DNA of 64,000 nt from PALSA-350 sp963794165. Its GTDB lineage: Bacteria; Acidobacteriota; Terriglobia; Terriglobales; Acidobacteriaceae. Each line of letters opens with the position of its first letter. Position 1 is the first letter of the stretch. The DNA is taken from positions 186,001-250,000 of the forward strand of contig CAWCCT010000011.1 in assembly GCA_963794165.1 (NCBI GenBank), written 5' to 3'. The translations under genes and the position numbers were made by a program. Positions 54,385-63,076 of the stretch are shown piece after piece. The notes under the pieces were generated by a model that was given only the letters and a program-made list of their open reading frames with translations, made no database searches and was not told the DNA's origin.

Positions 54385-55271
54385 TGGGCGCCTCTTCTTG
54401 TGGCCCGGGGATGGTGGGCGCGATGCACCGCTTTCAGTCTGCCCAGCGCCAGGTGGGTATACACCTGGGTGGTGGAGATATCCGCGTGCCCCAACAGGGT
54501 TTGTACCGTCCTGAGATCGGCGCCATTCTCGACCATGTGGGTGGCGCAACTGTGGCGCATCACGTGCGGGCTGGCGCGCGAATCCAGACGCTTCACCAGG
54601 CGCCAAATCCATTGCCGGGTAAGCGCGGCGCCGCGTACGGAGAGAAAAAGCCGGCTCTCCCCTGGACGAATCGCCAGCCCCGGCCGGCCGCGATTTAAAT
54701 AGGCCTCCAGAGCCTCGACGGCAATGCGCCCCAGGGGCACAATGCGCTCCTTATCCCCTTTGCCCCGCACGAGCATGCGTCCCTCGGCCAGGGACAGATC
54801 TTGGACCCCCAGGCCGGTGAGCTCGGAAACGCGCACCCCTCCTGCGTAGAGCATTTCCACGATGGCCCGATCGCGCAGGGCTACCGCGTCTGCCTGGGGG
54901 TGGTTGGCCGCGGTATCGGCCTGTTCCATCATGCGCTCTACCTCCGATTGCGCCAGCGCTTTGGGCAGAACCTTCCAGGACGAGGGGGATTCAAGGTTGA
55001 CCGTCGGATCGTGGCCGATGCGCTTATCCAGAAGCAGCCATTTGTAGAAGCCACGCAGGCAGGAAAGCTTGCGCGCTACGGAGCGCGATTGCACCCCATG
55101 CTTCTGCAGGTGCTCCAGAAATCCCGCCACCTGCTGTTGGCCTGCGGTTACCGGCAGCGCATGGGCCCCTTCGAGGTATTCGGTAAATAAGGACAGGTCC
55201 CGTTCATATGCCTGGCAGGTCAGCGGACGCAGGCCCTTTTCCACCCGGAGGTAGGTAAGGTATTGGCGCAT
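54381..55271 (-). CDS. xerD: Tyrosine recombinase of the XerC/XerD family, copy 2
   Basis: 296 residues from ATG 55271; GTG 55286 is an alternative giving five more residues. N-terminus MRQYLTYLRVEKGLRPLTCQAYERDLSLF. Catalytic set: Arg in GVRVSELTGL, Lys in GKGDKERIVPL, HVMRHSCATHM, LLGHADISTTQVYTHL. It is fully intact and about 35-40% identical by eye to the neighbour, overlapping it by 4 nt, so the two probably form a heteromer made together. No dif site or cargo was recognised nearby. Confidence 0.88.
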   Translation of the reverse strand: MRQYLTYLRVEKGLRPLTCQAYERDLSLFTEYLEGAHALPVTAGQQQVAGFLEHLQKHGVQSRSVARKLSCLRGFYKWLLLDKRIGHDPTVNLESPSSWKVLPKALAQSEVERMMEQADTAANHPQADAVALRDRAIVEMLYAGGVRVSELTGLGVQDLSLAEGRMLVRGKGDKERIVPLGRIAVEALEAYLNRGRPGLAIRPGESRLFLSVRGAALTRQWIWRLVKRLDSRASPHVMRHSCATHMVENGADLRTVQTLLGHADISTTQVYTHLALGRLKAVHRAHHPRATRRGAQ

Positions 55272-55457
55272 GAGGCTGTTACGCACAGGCTCGATTATCC
55301 GCTCCCGGGGCCTGGTTCGCCGCCGGCCGGCGCGGTCAGGAACCAAAAGAGACAGCCATGGCCAGATTTACGGCTCTGTCACCCGCGGAGTGCAAAATAC
55401 CACCAGATCACCGACAATAGAGAAAGGGGCCTGGCCCCGCCAGGAGCGTCATCCCGC

Positions 55458-56192
55458 TTGACCAGCAGCAAGTCCAGCCACACCATCAGCCTTTCCCCAG
55501 AAGAATTTGCCGGCTCTGTTCTTTCCCGGGAGCCCGCCGTGGCCGTCTTTGATTGCGACGGAACACTATGGGACGGGGACTCCGGATACGACTTCATGCT
55601 CTGGTCGATCGAGGAGGGCATCGTATCCCGCAACGCGAGTGATTGGATCGACTCCCGCTACCGGCTTTATCGTGCTGGTAAGGTCTCCGAGCTGGCCATG
55701 TGCGGCGAGATGGTCCAGATCTACGATGGCCTCAGCGAATTGGAAGTCCGCGGGGCTGCAGCGGCATTTTTCCAAACCCGCTTCACCGGCAAGATCTTCC
55801 CTGAAATGCGCTCCCTGGCCGACTCCTTGACCGCTCGTGGGACCGAGATCTGGGTGGTGAGCTCGACCAACAACTGGGTGATCGAAGAGGGCGTTCGGGG
55901 GTTCAACGTTCCCCCCTCCCGGATTATTTCCGCACGCGCTGCGGTGGTGGGTGGGGTTATCACCAGCAAACTGATCGACGTTCCCACAGACGAGGGCAAA
56001 GCCCGGTCGCTCGAAAAAGCGGGCGTGGCGTCTCCCGATGTAGTATTCGGAAACTCGATTCACGACGCCGCAATGCTTGAGATTGCGCGCCAGGCCTATC
56101 CGGTTAACCCCACCCCGGCACTGCTGGAAATCGCGGCAAAGCAGGGGTGGCCGGTCTTTTACCCGCAGGGGACCTTGCCTGCTTCGGCATGA
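55458..56192 (+). CDS. HAD-superfamily phosphatase, SerB-like
   Basis: 244 residues from TTG 55458, with AGGAG at 55442-55446; the earlier reading frame to 55263 overlaps the recombinase N-terminus and is not convincing. HAD motif I VFDCDGTLWDGD (about 25-36), motif II WVVSSTNNWV, motif III Lys in DEGKARSLEKAG, motif IV FGNSIHDAAML. The fold matches phosphoserine phosphatase (HAD-IB) rather than sugar phosphatases; substrate unknown. Confidence 0.85.
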   Translation: MTSSKSSHTISLSPEEFAGSVLSREPAVAVFDCDGTLWDGDSGYDFMLWSIEEGIVSRNASDWIDSRYRLYRAGKVSELAMCGEMVQIYDGLSELEVRGAAAAFFQTRFTGKIFPEMRSLADSLTARGTEIWVVSSTNNWVIEEGVRGFNVPPSRIISARAAVVGGVITSKLIDVPTDEGKARSLEKAGVASPDVVFGNSIHDAAMLEIARQAYPVNPTPALLEIAAKQGWPVFYPQGTLPASA

Positions 56193-56239
56193 CTGCCCAA
56201 CGCTCCAGACGGTCTTGCCCGGCCAACGTCTAAGATCAT

Positions 56240-56677
56240 ATGAGTGTGCAGAAAGACTTCAGGCGAAGAACGGACGCGAAGGTGGTTCGGCTCGTCGTGG
56301 CCGCACTTATCCTGCGAGAGCAGAAGGTGTTGATTTGTCAGCGGAGGCCCGACCAGCCGATGGCCCTTAAATGGGAATTTCCCGGGGGCAAAGTAGAGGT
56401 TGGCGAAAGCGCGGAACAAGCCCTGCGGCGTGAACTCGATGAGGAATTGGGCATAGCCGCGGATATCGGCAACCGGGTGGCACACACACTCCATACCTAC
56501 CGCAGCGGAACCTCAATTGATCTGCAGTTTTTTGTGGTTCACCAATTTGCCGGCGAAATGACGAACCGCATTTTTAACGACCTGCGCTGGTGCCCGCTAC
56601 GGGAATTGACCCGCTACGACTTTCTCGCCGCCGACAGAATTCTGATCCGCGAGCTTGCCGCGGGCAAGCTGCTCTGA
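56240..56677 (+). CDS. Nudix hydrolase, MutT-like
   Basis: 145 residues. The Nudix box is complete: GGKVEVGESAEQALRRELDEELGI (about 53-76, with the REldEE Glu residues). N-terminal VRLVVAALILREQKVLICQRRPDQPMALKWEFPGG is MutT-like, so it probably cleans up oxidised nucleotides such as 8-oxo-dGTP, though (di)nucleoside polyphosphates are possible. Follows the HAD gene after 47 nt. Confidence 0.92.
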   Translation: MSVQKDFRRRTDAKVVRLVVAALILREQKVLICQRRPDQPMALKWEFPGGKVEVGESAEQALRRELDEELGIAADIGNRVAHTLHTYRSGTSIDLQFFVVHQFAGEMTNRIFNDLRWCPLRELTRYDFLAADRILIRELAAGKLL

Positions 56678-56684
56678 TTACTTC

Positions 56685-56833
56685 TCTCCTGACCACGGAC
56701 CGATGGGTGCCCACATCTCGCTTGTTTTTCGCGAGATGTGGGATCCGCGACACTTGACTGCAACCTTCCAAACTTCTATAAAATGGTTCGGAAAACAAGC
56801 GAGATGTGAGGCAATCGGTCCGTGGTCAGGAGA
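56685..56833. repeat. Inverted-repeat element between Nudix and acyltransferase genes
   Basis: Outer arms TCTCCTGACCACGGACCGAT (56685-56704) and its perfect complement at 56814-56833 enclose partly matching inner copies of the CCCACATCTCGC motif (56711 on; 56785-56810). The inner part is imperfect. It lies between convergent genes and may end both transcripts. Confidence 0.6.
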
Positions 56834-56847
56834 GATTCAAGAGCGTC

Positions 56848-58276
56848 TCAAAATTGAAAGTAGATGAAGTCCCGGTGGCCGAAAAAGCCGAAGAAGACGA
56901 TCGCGTAGATACACGCGTTGTAAGCCAGGGCGCGAAAGGCCGGCCGGCCCCATAGCACGGGGCACTTGCGATGGATTGGCGATCCACCACTCAACCACGA
57001 ACATGGCGACTATCGACAAAACCAGATAGGGGGCCGTGGCTCGGCTAAATCCGCCGACTTTTAGCAACAAAGGATCCAGTCGCCCCAGGGGAAGAAGGTG
57101 GGTGGCGATAAACCAGGAGTCCGCTACCGTGTTGGCACGAAAAAATATCCATGCGAACGTCACCAGGCTGAATGTCACAACAATTTTCACGCATGCCTGC
57201 AGCCTCGGTACACGGCCAAATCGTGGCACGAATGGTGATATAGCTTGGGCGACAATCAGGTAAACGGCGTGCAGGAAACCCCAGAGGACGAAGGTCCAGT
57301 TGGCCCCGTGCCAGAGCCCACTGATCACAAACGTAATCACCAGGTTGGCATAGTGCCGGGACAGTTTCACGCGATTGCCGCCCAAAGGAATGTAGACGTA
57401 ATCGCGAAACCAGGTGGAGAGCGAGATGTGCCATCGCCTCCAGAACTCTCCCACTGAACGGCTGAAGTACGGCTGCATGAAATTGATGCGCAGTTCGTAG
57501 CCCATCATCCGCGCTAAGCCCAACGCAATATCGGTGTAGCCGGAAAAGTCGCAATAGATCTGGATGGAAAATAACAGGGTCGCCAAGGAAAGCGCTGCCC
57601 CGCTGTAATGCCTCGGTGTGTCGTAGATTAGCTTTACAAAATCGGCGACATTATCCGCCAGCACCATTTTCTTGAACAGTCCCCACAGGGCCTGCACCAT
57701 GCCGGCGCGAACCCCTTCAAAACTAATCCTGGGCTCGCGATGAAATTGCGGCAGCAGCTCGTAGGGCCGCTCGATCGGCCCCGCCACCATTTGCGGAAAG
57801 AAGGCTACATAGAGCGCGTATTCAAGCAGATGCTTCTCCGCCGGTACCCTCCTCCGGTAAACCTCGATGGTGTAGCTCATGGCCTGAAAGGTGTGGAAGG
57901 AAAGCCCAACCGGCAAAATGATCGCCAGCAAAGGCGGGTCATACTGCAACCCAAATAGATGGCTTGCGCTGCGCACCGAGCCGGTCAAAAAATTGAAATA
58001 TTTGAAAATGACCAGAAGCGATATGTTGCAAAAAAGGCTTAACGCCAGGTAGAGGCGGCGGCGCCCCTGCTGCTCCGCTTTTTCTATCTGCAGCCCGGCC
58101 ACATAGTCGATCACCGTGATGGCCCAGATCACAAAGATGTAGCGGGTACTCCAGCACATATAGAAGTAGTAGCTGGCGGCCAGCAGAATGACCTTGCGGG
58201 GAGTACCCCGAGTGACCAGAACCAGCAGCCACACCACGACAAAAAAGAACAGAAACTGAAAGCTATTGAACAGCAT
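56848..58276 (-). pseudogene. AlgI/MBOAT-type O-acyltransferase with a frameshift near the C-terminus
   Basis: Membrane-bound O-acyltransferase (PatA/AlgI/DltB type), about 475 residues if repaired. The typical N-terminus is MLFNSFQFLFFFVVVWLLVLV, the catalytic His region is VISGLWHGANWTFVLWG (His about 325), and several membrane helices follow. Read straight, the frame ends in an Arg/Leu-rich tail stopping at 56837. Shifting by one base at the C/G run at 56959-56962 restores the family ending (LWGRPAFRALAYN ... IVFFGFFGHRDFIYFQF) with stop at 56848. So one base is inserted there, a true mutation or a sequencing error. The partner acetyltransferase gene overlaps its start by 14 nt. Confidence 0.8.
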
Positions 58277-59288
58277 GGAGTGTGTCCTTCAGCAGCTGAA
58301 ACAAAGCTTCTGTATAGATCCGCGCGCCGGTTTTATTCAGGTGCGTCTGATCGGCAAACAGCCGGTTGGGATAGAGGTAGTAGTCAGGACCGAGCAACTT
58401 ACAAGAGGTGGCCTGCTCCACCTGCGCGGCAAAGCCGGCGTCATACTCTGCCGCAGCCGCGGCTTCCCCACTGCGCAGGTAAAAGGGCACATAGTAGCAA
58501 TCCATGTGATATTGCTGGATCAGTCGATTCAGTTGACCGGCCTGCGTACTCTGCGCAGGCGCGACGCGCGGGAGCTTCTGCGTAGGCTGGTCCGAAGCGA
58601 GATGGAAGTCATCGGGCAGGCGGCCGCCGGGAAAGTGGCTCTGCTCGGTGATCAAGTGATAGCCTCGCTCGGCGACTAACTCGCGCTCGTTCTCCTCCGA
58701 CTCGCGGTAGTAGCTCGTCACCCCGCCGTGGCTGGGCGCATTGAGCAGGAACGCAGTCAGATCCCGCACCAGATTACGAAAGGGAAACAAATGGTCGATG
58801 ACCGCGTGGTCATCGGCAATAAAATGAAAAACCCCCAGCCGGGGTGGATCGGGACTCCATGGCAGCGTGAGCAGCAGCACGTTGGGAGCCTGCCCTCGGG
58901 CGCACATCGCCTTGAGCGGCGGCAAAAGTAAATCACTTCCCGGAAAACCGGAATTGAAGGACGAGACCTTCAAATGGTTCGCCGAACTCATCTGGTCAAA
59001 CCAGGCGGGAACAAAACCCGCCAGGATCTTACTGTTGCCGAAAATCAGTACCCGGGTCACCGAGGGATCGGCGGGAAAGACCTCTCCCTTTTGCTCCAAC
59101 TGCAGCTTGGCGCTAAACACCACGTCGGAGCCATTCTTCAGGTAGGGAAGACCGCGGAATAATCCATAAAAAGCCGCCCACAGCACTACAAAGAGAAAAA
59201 TCGTCCAGCTGAGAGCCGACGGAGTGCTCCGCTTCGCCGGCGGCTCCTGCTTGACGACTTCGGGGTTGGGAGCGGTTTGGACGTCCAA
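58263..59288 (-). CDS. SGNH-type partner of the O-acyltransferase (AlgJ/DltD-like)
   Basis: 341 residues. An N-terminal membrane helix (about 27-47, WTIFLFVVLWAAFYGLFRG) anchors a periplasmic SGNH-like domain: Ser region VLIFGNSKILAGF (about 85-97) and the C-terminal DxxH FADQTHLNKTGARIY (about 312-326). It overlaps the acyltransferase start by 14 nt, so both are translated together and probably O-acetylate an exported polysaccharide. Polymer unknown. The serine motif reads GNS where GDS is more common. Confidence 0.8.
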   Translation of the reverse strand: MDVQTAPNPEVVKQEPPAKRSTPSALSWTIFLFVVLWAAFYGLFRGLPYLKNGSDVVFSAKLQLEQKGEVFPADPSVTRVLIFGNSKILAGFVPAWFDQMSSANHLKVSSFNSGFPGSDLLLPPLKAMCARGQAPNVLLLTLPWSPDPPRLGVFHFIADDHAVIDHLFPFRNLVRDLTAFLLNAPSHGGVTSYYRESEENERELVAERGYHLITEQSHFPGGRLPDDFHLASDQPTQKLPRVAPAQSTQAGQLNRLIQQYHMDCYYVPFYLRSGEAAAAAEYDAGFAAQVEQATSCKLLGPDYYLYPNRLFADQTHLNKTGARIYTEALFQLLKDTLHAVQ

Positions 59289-59312
59289 AATAGACCCTGA
59301 ACTCTCATCGTA

Positions 59313-60557
59313 TTACACCCCACTTGTAAACATCATGACCAGTGACAACACAATGACAACAGCTGCTGTGAGCCATGCCACGGCATTGAACCAACGGGAG
59401 TTTACGTAGTCGCCCATCAGGTCTTTGCGATTAATCAGCAGCAGCATAAAGACGATCACCAGCGGCAGCAGCACGCCATTCAATACCTGCGACAGGATGA
59501 CCATGCTGATCAATTTGCCGTTGGGCACGAACAAAACCGCCGCGGCCCCGCCCGCCACGAGAAGGGTATACAGCCAATAGAAGACCGGCGCATCTTTGAA
59601 GCCGCCATCCAGTCCGGACTGCAAACCTAACCCCTCGCATACCGTATAGGCGGTGGAAAGCGGCAGGATGGAGGCGGCAAACAGCGAAGCATTAAAAAGC
59701 CCGACGGCGAACAACAGAAAGGCATAGCGCCCGGCCAGCGGCTTCATCGCCTCGGCCGCATCGGCCGCTTCCCTGATCGCCCCCATGCCGTGAGCGAACA
59801 ACGTGGCGGCACAGGCAACCACGATGAACCAGGCCACGATGTTGGTAAAGAACGATCCAATGATGACGTCGAGCCGCGAAGCCCCGTAGCTCTTCGCCGT
59901 CACCCCCTTCTCTACGATCGAAGACTGGAGATAGAACTGCATCCAGGGTGAGATGGTGGTGCCTATGACGGCCACGATCATGTAAACGTAACTTTTAGAG
60001 TGCCATATCGAGCCCCGTGGCAGCTCGATGGTGGCCACCATGGCATCGTGCCAGCTGGGCTGCGAGAGCACCCCGGTAACGATGTAAGCGATGTAGAAAA
60101 CCGACGCCGCCAGAAAAACCTTTTCGACCTGTTTGTAGTCTCCTTTGACCACCAGGAACCAGATCAACAACGCGCTCCCGGGCACGGAGATGTACTTGCT
60201 GATGTGGAAAAGCTGCATGCTGCCGGCAATACCGATGAACTCCGTCATGATGTTGCCGAAGTTCACCACCACTAACAGCAGCATCAAGATGAAAGTCATG
60301 CGCAGCCCGAACTCTTCCCGGATAAGATCGCTGAGGCCTTTGCCGGTAACAGCGCCCATGCGCGCACACATTTCCTGCACCACCAGCAAAGCCACGGTGA
60401 TGGGGATCATGGTCCAGAGCAGGGTATAGCCGAACTGGGCTCCGGCATTGGAGTAGGTGAGAATGCCGCCCGAATCGTTATCGATGTTGGCGGTAATAAA
60501 CCCTGGCCCCAGCACGGCGAGGAAGAGCAGTATGCGGATTCGCCAGCGCTTGAGCAT
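59313..60557 (-). CDS. NRAMP-family divalent metal transporter with variant motifs
   Basis: 414 residues, eleven or so membrane helices. In helix 1 the metal-binding DPGN motif of NRAMP proteins is replaced by DNDSGG (26-31), followed by ILTYSNAGAQFGY in family register. In helix 6 the MPHN motif is replaced by ISPWMQFYLQSS. The fold is clearly NRAMP but the metal site differs, so manganese or iron cannot be assumed; magnesium or another ion is possible. It starts 10 nt after the MgtE_N/CBS gene on the same strand, so they form one operon. Confidence 0.85.
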   Translation of the reverse strand: MLKRWRIRILLFLAVLGPGFITANIDNDSGGILTYSNAGAQFGYTLLWTMIPITVALLVVQEMCARMGAVTGKGLSDLIREEFGLRMTFILMLLLVVVNFGNIMTEFIGIAGSMQLFHISKYISVPGSALLIWFLVVKGDYKQVEKVFLAASVFYIAYIVTGVLSQPSWHDAMVATIELPRGSIWHSKSYVYMIVAVIGTTISPWMQFYLQSSIVEKGVTAKSYGASRLDVIIGSFFTNIVAWFIVVACAATLFAHGMGAIREAADAAEAMKPLAGRYAFLLFAVGLFNASLFAASILPLSTAYTVCEGLGLQSGLDGGFKDAPVFYWLYTLLVAGGAAAVLFVPNGKLISMVILSQVLNGVLLPLVIVFMLLLINRKDLMGDYVNSRWFNAVAWLTAAVVIVLSLVMMFTSGV

Positions 60558-60567
60558 CAGGGAGTTT

Positions 60568-61833
60568 TTATTGTTTGGCTCGCAGGAATGCGATTACATG
60601 GTCGGCCTGCACCACTCCCACCAGCCGGTTGGCGCTATCCACCACAGGCAGCGCATGCAGATTGTACTTGTCGAAGAGTTCCGCGACTTCATCCTGGTGC
60701 GCTTCCGCAGGACAAGAGATGATGCGCGGCTCGGCCAGAACAGCAACGCGCGTCTCCGGAAGCGCCAGGATCAGCCGCGACAGCGGCACGACGCCTTCGA
60801 GCGCCTCGTCTTTCCCGGTGAGGTAGACTTCCGTGACCCCTTCTACGTCGCCTTCGAACTCTCGCAGCGCCCGCACCGCCTCTCCGACGGTTCCGCGCGA
60901 GGGCACCTGCACATAGGAAGTGGTCATTCTGCCAGCGGCGGAATCCTCCCGGAATTCGAGCAGGTCTTCTACTTCCTGCCGCTCTTCCGGCTCCATCTCT
61001 TCGAGGATGGCCTCGGAACGCTCATCGGAGAGCTCGGCCAGCAGATCGGCGGCTGCGCCCGGATCCATCTCTTCCACGATGTCGGCTACGCGGCCGGAAT
61101 CGAGCGATTCGAGCAGAGACTTCTGCAAACGAGGGTCTACTTCCTCCAACGCATCTGCCGCTACCTCTTCATCAAGGGAGACAAAGATGGCTTCCCGCTC
61201 GGGTGGCGACAGATCTTCGAGGATGGCGGCAAGATCGGAGGGGTGCATACTGGCCAGCCGCTCATGTTCGATCTTGAGCTTTACCCGCCGCGCCGGATCC
61301 ACCTCAATCAGGTCCACGAACTCCCAAGGAATAATGCTGGCGCGGAAGCGCATAGCGAAGTTTGCCAGCGTGTGTTTGGGCAACACTCCTTTGAAGATCC
61401 TGCGAACTGCCCCCCGCAGCCCGACCGCGACTTCAGCCACCCGCAGTCCTTCGCGTCCGTTCTGGGGGTACCACTGCAGGTCCACGTCGTTGACGCGCAC
61501 GACTTTTCTCCCGTGCACGTCGATGATTTGCCGGTCGAGCACATCTTGCTGCAGCAGAATCAGATTTTCATCGCCGCGCAGGGGCTGAAGGACGGCATCC
61601 TCACGCAATTCAAGCGTGCCGGCTGGCGTTTGCAGTACGTCCTTCACGGCGACCAGCCTGGATCCCTCGCGCGTTTTTAGCAGAAGTCCTGCGACATTGC
61701 CTGCGGCCGCTCCGGTGGCCACTGCAACATCTTTCAGCCGGCCCTGGACGCGCCCCTGCCGGTCCGTGATCAGCGTGCCGAGCAGGAGGGTAAGGCTCGC
61801 GTGCGTAGTGTGTTTTTCGTGCATCGACGGCAC
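60568..61833 (-). CDS. Soluble PRC-barrel / MgtE_N / CBS protein
   Basis: 421 residues without membrane helices. Order of parts: two PRC-barrel-like repeats (LGTLITDRQGRVQGRLKDVAV, about 18-38; VLDRQIIDVHGRKVVRVND, about 97-115), the MgtE_N solenoid (about 190-295, MHPSDLAAILEDLSP ... IVEEMDPGAAADLLAELSD), and a CBS pair (about 305-420, TTSYVQVPSRGTVGEAV, HALPVVDSANRLVGVVQADHV). In MgtE the MgtE_N and CBS domains sense Mg2+ and gate the channel. Here they are separate from any MgtE pore but in an operon with an NRAMP-type transporter, so they may regulate it. Confidence 0.88.
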   Translation of the reverse strand: MPSMHEKHTTHASLTLLLGTLITDRQGRVQGRLKDVAVATGAAAGNVAGLLLKTREGSRLVAVKDVLQTPAGTLELREDAVLQPLRGDENLILLQQDVLDRQIIDVHGRKVVRVNDVDLQWYPQNGREGLRVAEVAVGLRGAVRRIFKGVLPKHTLANFAMRFRASIIPWEFVDLIEVDPARRVKLKIEHERLASMHPSDLAAILEDLSPPEREAIFVSLDEEVAADALEEVDPRLQKSLLESLDSGRVADIVEEMDPGAAADLLAELSDERSEAILEEMEPEERQEVEDLLEFREDSAAGRMTTSYVQVPSRGTVGEAVRALREFEGDVEGVTEVYLTGKDEALEGVVPLSRLILALPETRVAVLAEPRIISCPAEAHQDEVAELFDKYNLHALPVVDSANRLVGVVQADHVIAFLRAKQ

Positions 61834-62091
61834 GTTGCAGTCTACCAGCCGCCAGGGGGAGGGATGGAACAGCCGTACTCAAAATGTTCTGAAATGATTG
61901 CGGCTTAGTGACTGAAGGGTACGGGCTTCAGCCCGTACATAAGACAACCAGCATGACTGGGCTTTAGCCCCTGAGGGAATTCTTTCAGCAAATCCTGACC
62001 GAGAAGCTGCCCTCAGAGGCTAAAGCCCCGTCGGTGTTGGATCCAATACGTACGGGCTGAAGCCCGTACCCTTCATCTGAAAGCCCGTCTG
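61834..62091. repeat. 258-nt gap with inverted family-E repeats
   Basis: No gene. Left unit 61914-61977 (GGGTACGGGCTTCAGCCCGT ... GGGCTTTAGCCCCTGAGGG) and right unit 62010-62075 in inverted orientation. Each unit is itself palindromic (ACGGGCTTCAGCCCGT). It lies between the MgtE_N/CBS gene and the DUF2203 gene, both on the minus strand. Confidence 0.7.
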
Positions 62092-62526
62092 CTAGTTTGG
62101 TCGTTCTGGCCGGCTTTTTTGAAAACGTTCATCCAGGGGCTGTCTGCCCTGGAATCCAGCCTCTACGGTATGCCAGTAGTCAATTTTCGCTTCCCCCAGT
62201 TGCCAGCAGAGCAGCACGATCTGCTCCCCGGCCTGAAATGGGAAGTCCAGCAAACCCTTGTCGAGATCCTTTACCTGGACACCGATCGAATCAATTTCCT
62301 GGATCGCATCCTGGGCCTGCTGCACAGCCGCGCGTTGACCCATACGTTTGCGCGCCACCGCAGCGACATCGATCAGCATGCCCCCGGCGAGAAAGATATT
62401 CTGGCTGAGCAGCTGCAGTTCTGCTTCTGCCACACCGGCGCTCGCCTTGGCGTCGATTGCCCGCCGCAGCAGAGACTCCAGGATCGGCAGCAGCGATTGC
62501 GCCTCGTCAAGAGAGAATGTCTTCAT
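62092..62526 (-). CDS. DUF2203 family protein
   Basis: 144 residues. The conserved start FSLDEAQSLLPILESLLRRAI and the later VKDLDKGLLDFPFQ and VLLCWQLGEAKIDYWH fit family DUF2203. Function unknown. Helical, cytosolic, small. Divergent from tatA with a 140-nt gap, which should hold both promoters, though none was recognised. Confidence 0.85.
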   Translation of the reverse strand: MKTFSLDEAQSLLPILESLLRRAIDAKASAGVAEAELQLLSQNIFLAGGMLIDVAAVARKRMGQRAAVQQAQDAIQEIDSIGVQVKDLDKGLLDFPFQAGEQIVLLCWQLGEAKIDYWHTVEAGFQGRQPLDERFQKSRPERPN

Positions 62527-62666
62527 CCATCGGACCTTCGTCTGACCCCTATGTTAATACACCTCGAACATCTCAAAGCCCGGCTGAAACGTTCCTCTTA
62601 TGAGGCAGAATCGCCCGGTCGGCTGATTTGTGACCTGTTGGGCGGGGCAGGTATCATGACAGAGCG

Positions 62667-62984
62667 ATGAGTTTGCCCGACACCATCTTCATCTTCGGCC
62701 TGGCGTTGGTAATTTTTGGGCCCAAAAAGCTGCCGGAAATTGGGCGTCAGCTGGGCAAGCTGGTGCTCGAATTCCGCCGCGCCAGCAACGAATTCAAGAT
62801 GCAGATTGAGGAAGAGTTACGCGCCGCCGAAGTGGCAGACCGGCAAAAGCAGATTGCGGCCCCGCCAGCCACCCCAGCGCCTCTGCCGGAACCCGTTTCC
62901 GATGTCCCTGACCATACGGCCGCCGAGCAACGGAACGACGGTGAGCACGGAAAGCCCGTCGTCCCGGGTGATCCCTGTCGATGA
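62667..62984 (+). CDS. tatA: Twin-arginine translocase TatA/TatB protein, tail possibly frameshifted
   Basis: 105 residues as read. N-terminal membrane helix FIFGLALVIFG followed by the FGPKKLPEIGRQLGKL hinge and amphipathic helix (VLEFRRASNEFKMQI), typical of TatA/B. The Pro/Glu-rich tail then ends at 62984. The next frame (+1) continues from about 62930 as SRVIPVDEEVAELKSVAGDH ... ATTHYD and stops at 63084, overlapping the tatC start by 8 nt (ATGACTGA). That ending looks like a genuine TatB tail, so one base may be inserted between about 62900 and 62980. Confidence 0.85.
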   Translation: MSLPDTIFIFGLALVIFGPKKLPEIGRQLGKLVLEFRRASNEFKMQIEEELRAAEVADRQKQIAAPPATPAPLPEPVSDVPDHTAAEQRNDGEHGKPVVPGDPCR

Positions 62985-63076
62985 GGAAGTAGCGGAGCTT
63001 AAATCGGTAGCGGGGGACCATCCCGAACTGGCGAGCAACGGCCTGGAGCGTGAGCCGGAGCAAGCGACGACCCACT

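Noticed and set aside
54385..54612. N-terminal extension of the downstream recombinase
   Set aside because: Lies within the upstream recombinase gene and has no similarity to a Xer N-terminus.
53464..55271. Tandem recombinases as evidence of an integrated mobile element
   Set aside because: No att repeats or cargo flank them and both look like Xer housekeeping proteins, so an element was not called.
55263..55457. N-terminal extension of the HAD phosphatase
   Set aside because: Overlaps the recombinase N-terminus on the other strand and carries no motif; a TTG start with a proper binding site follows.
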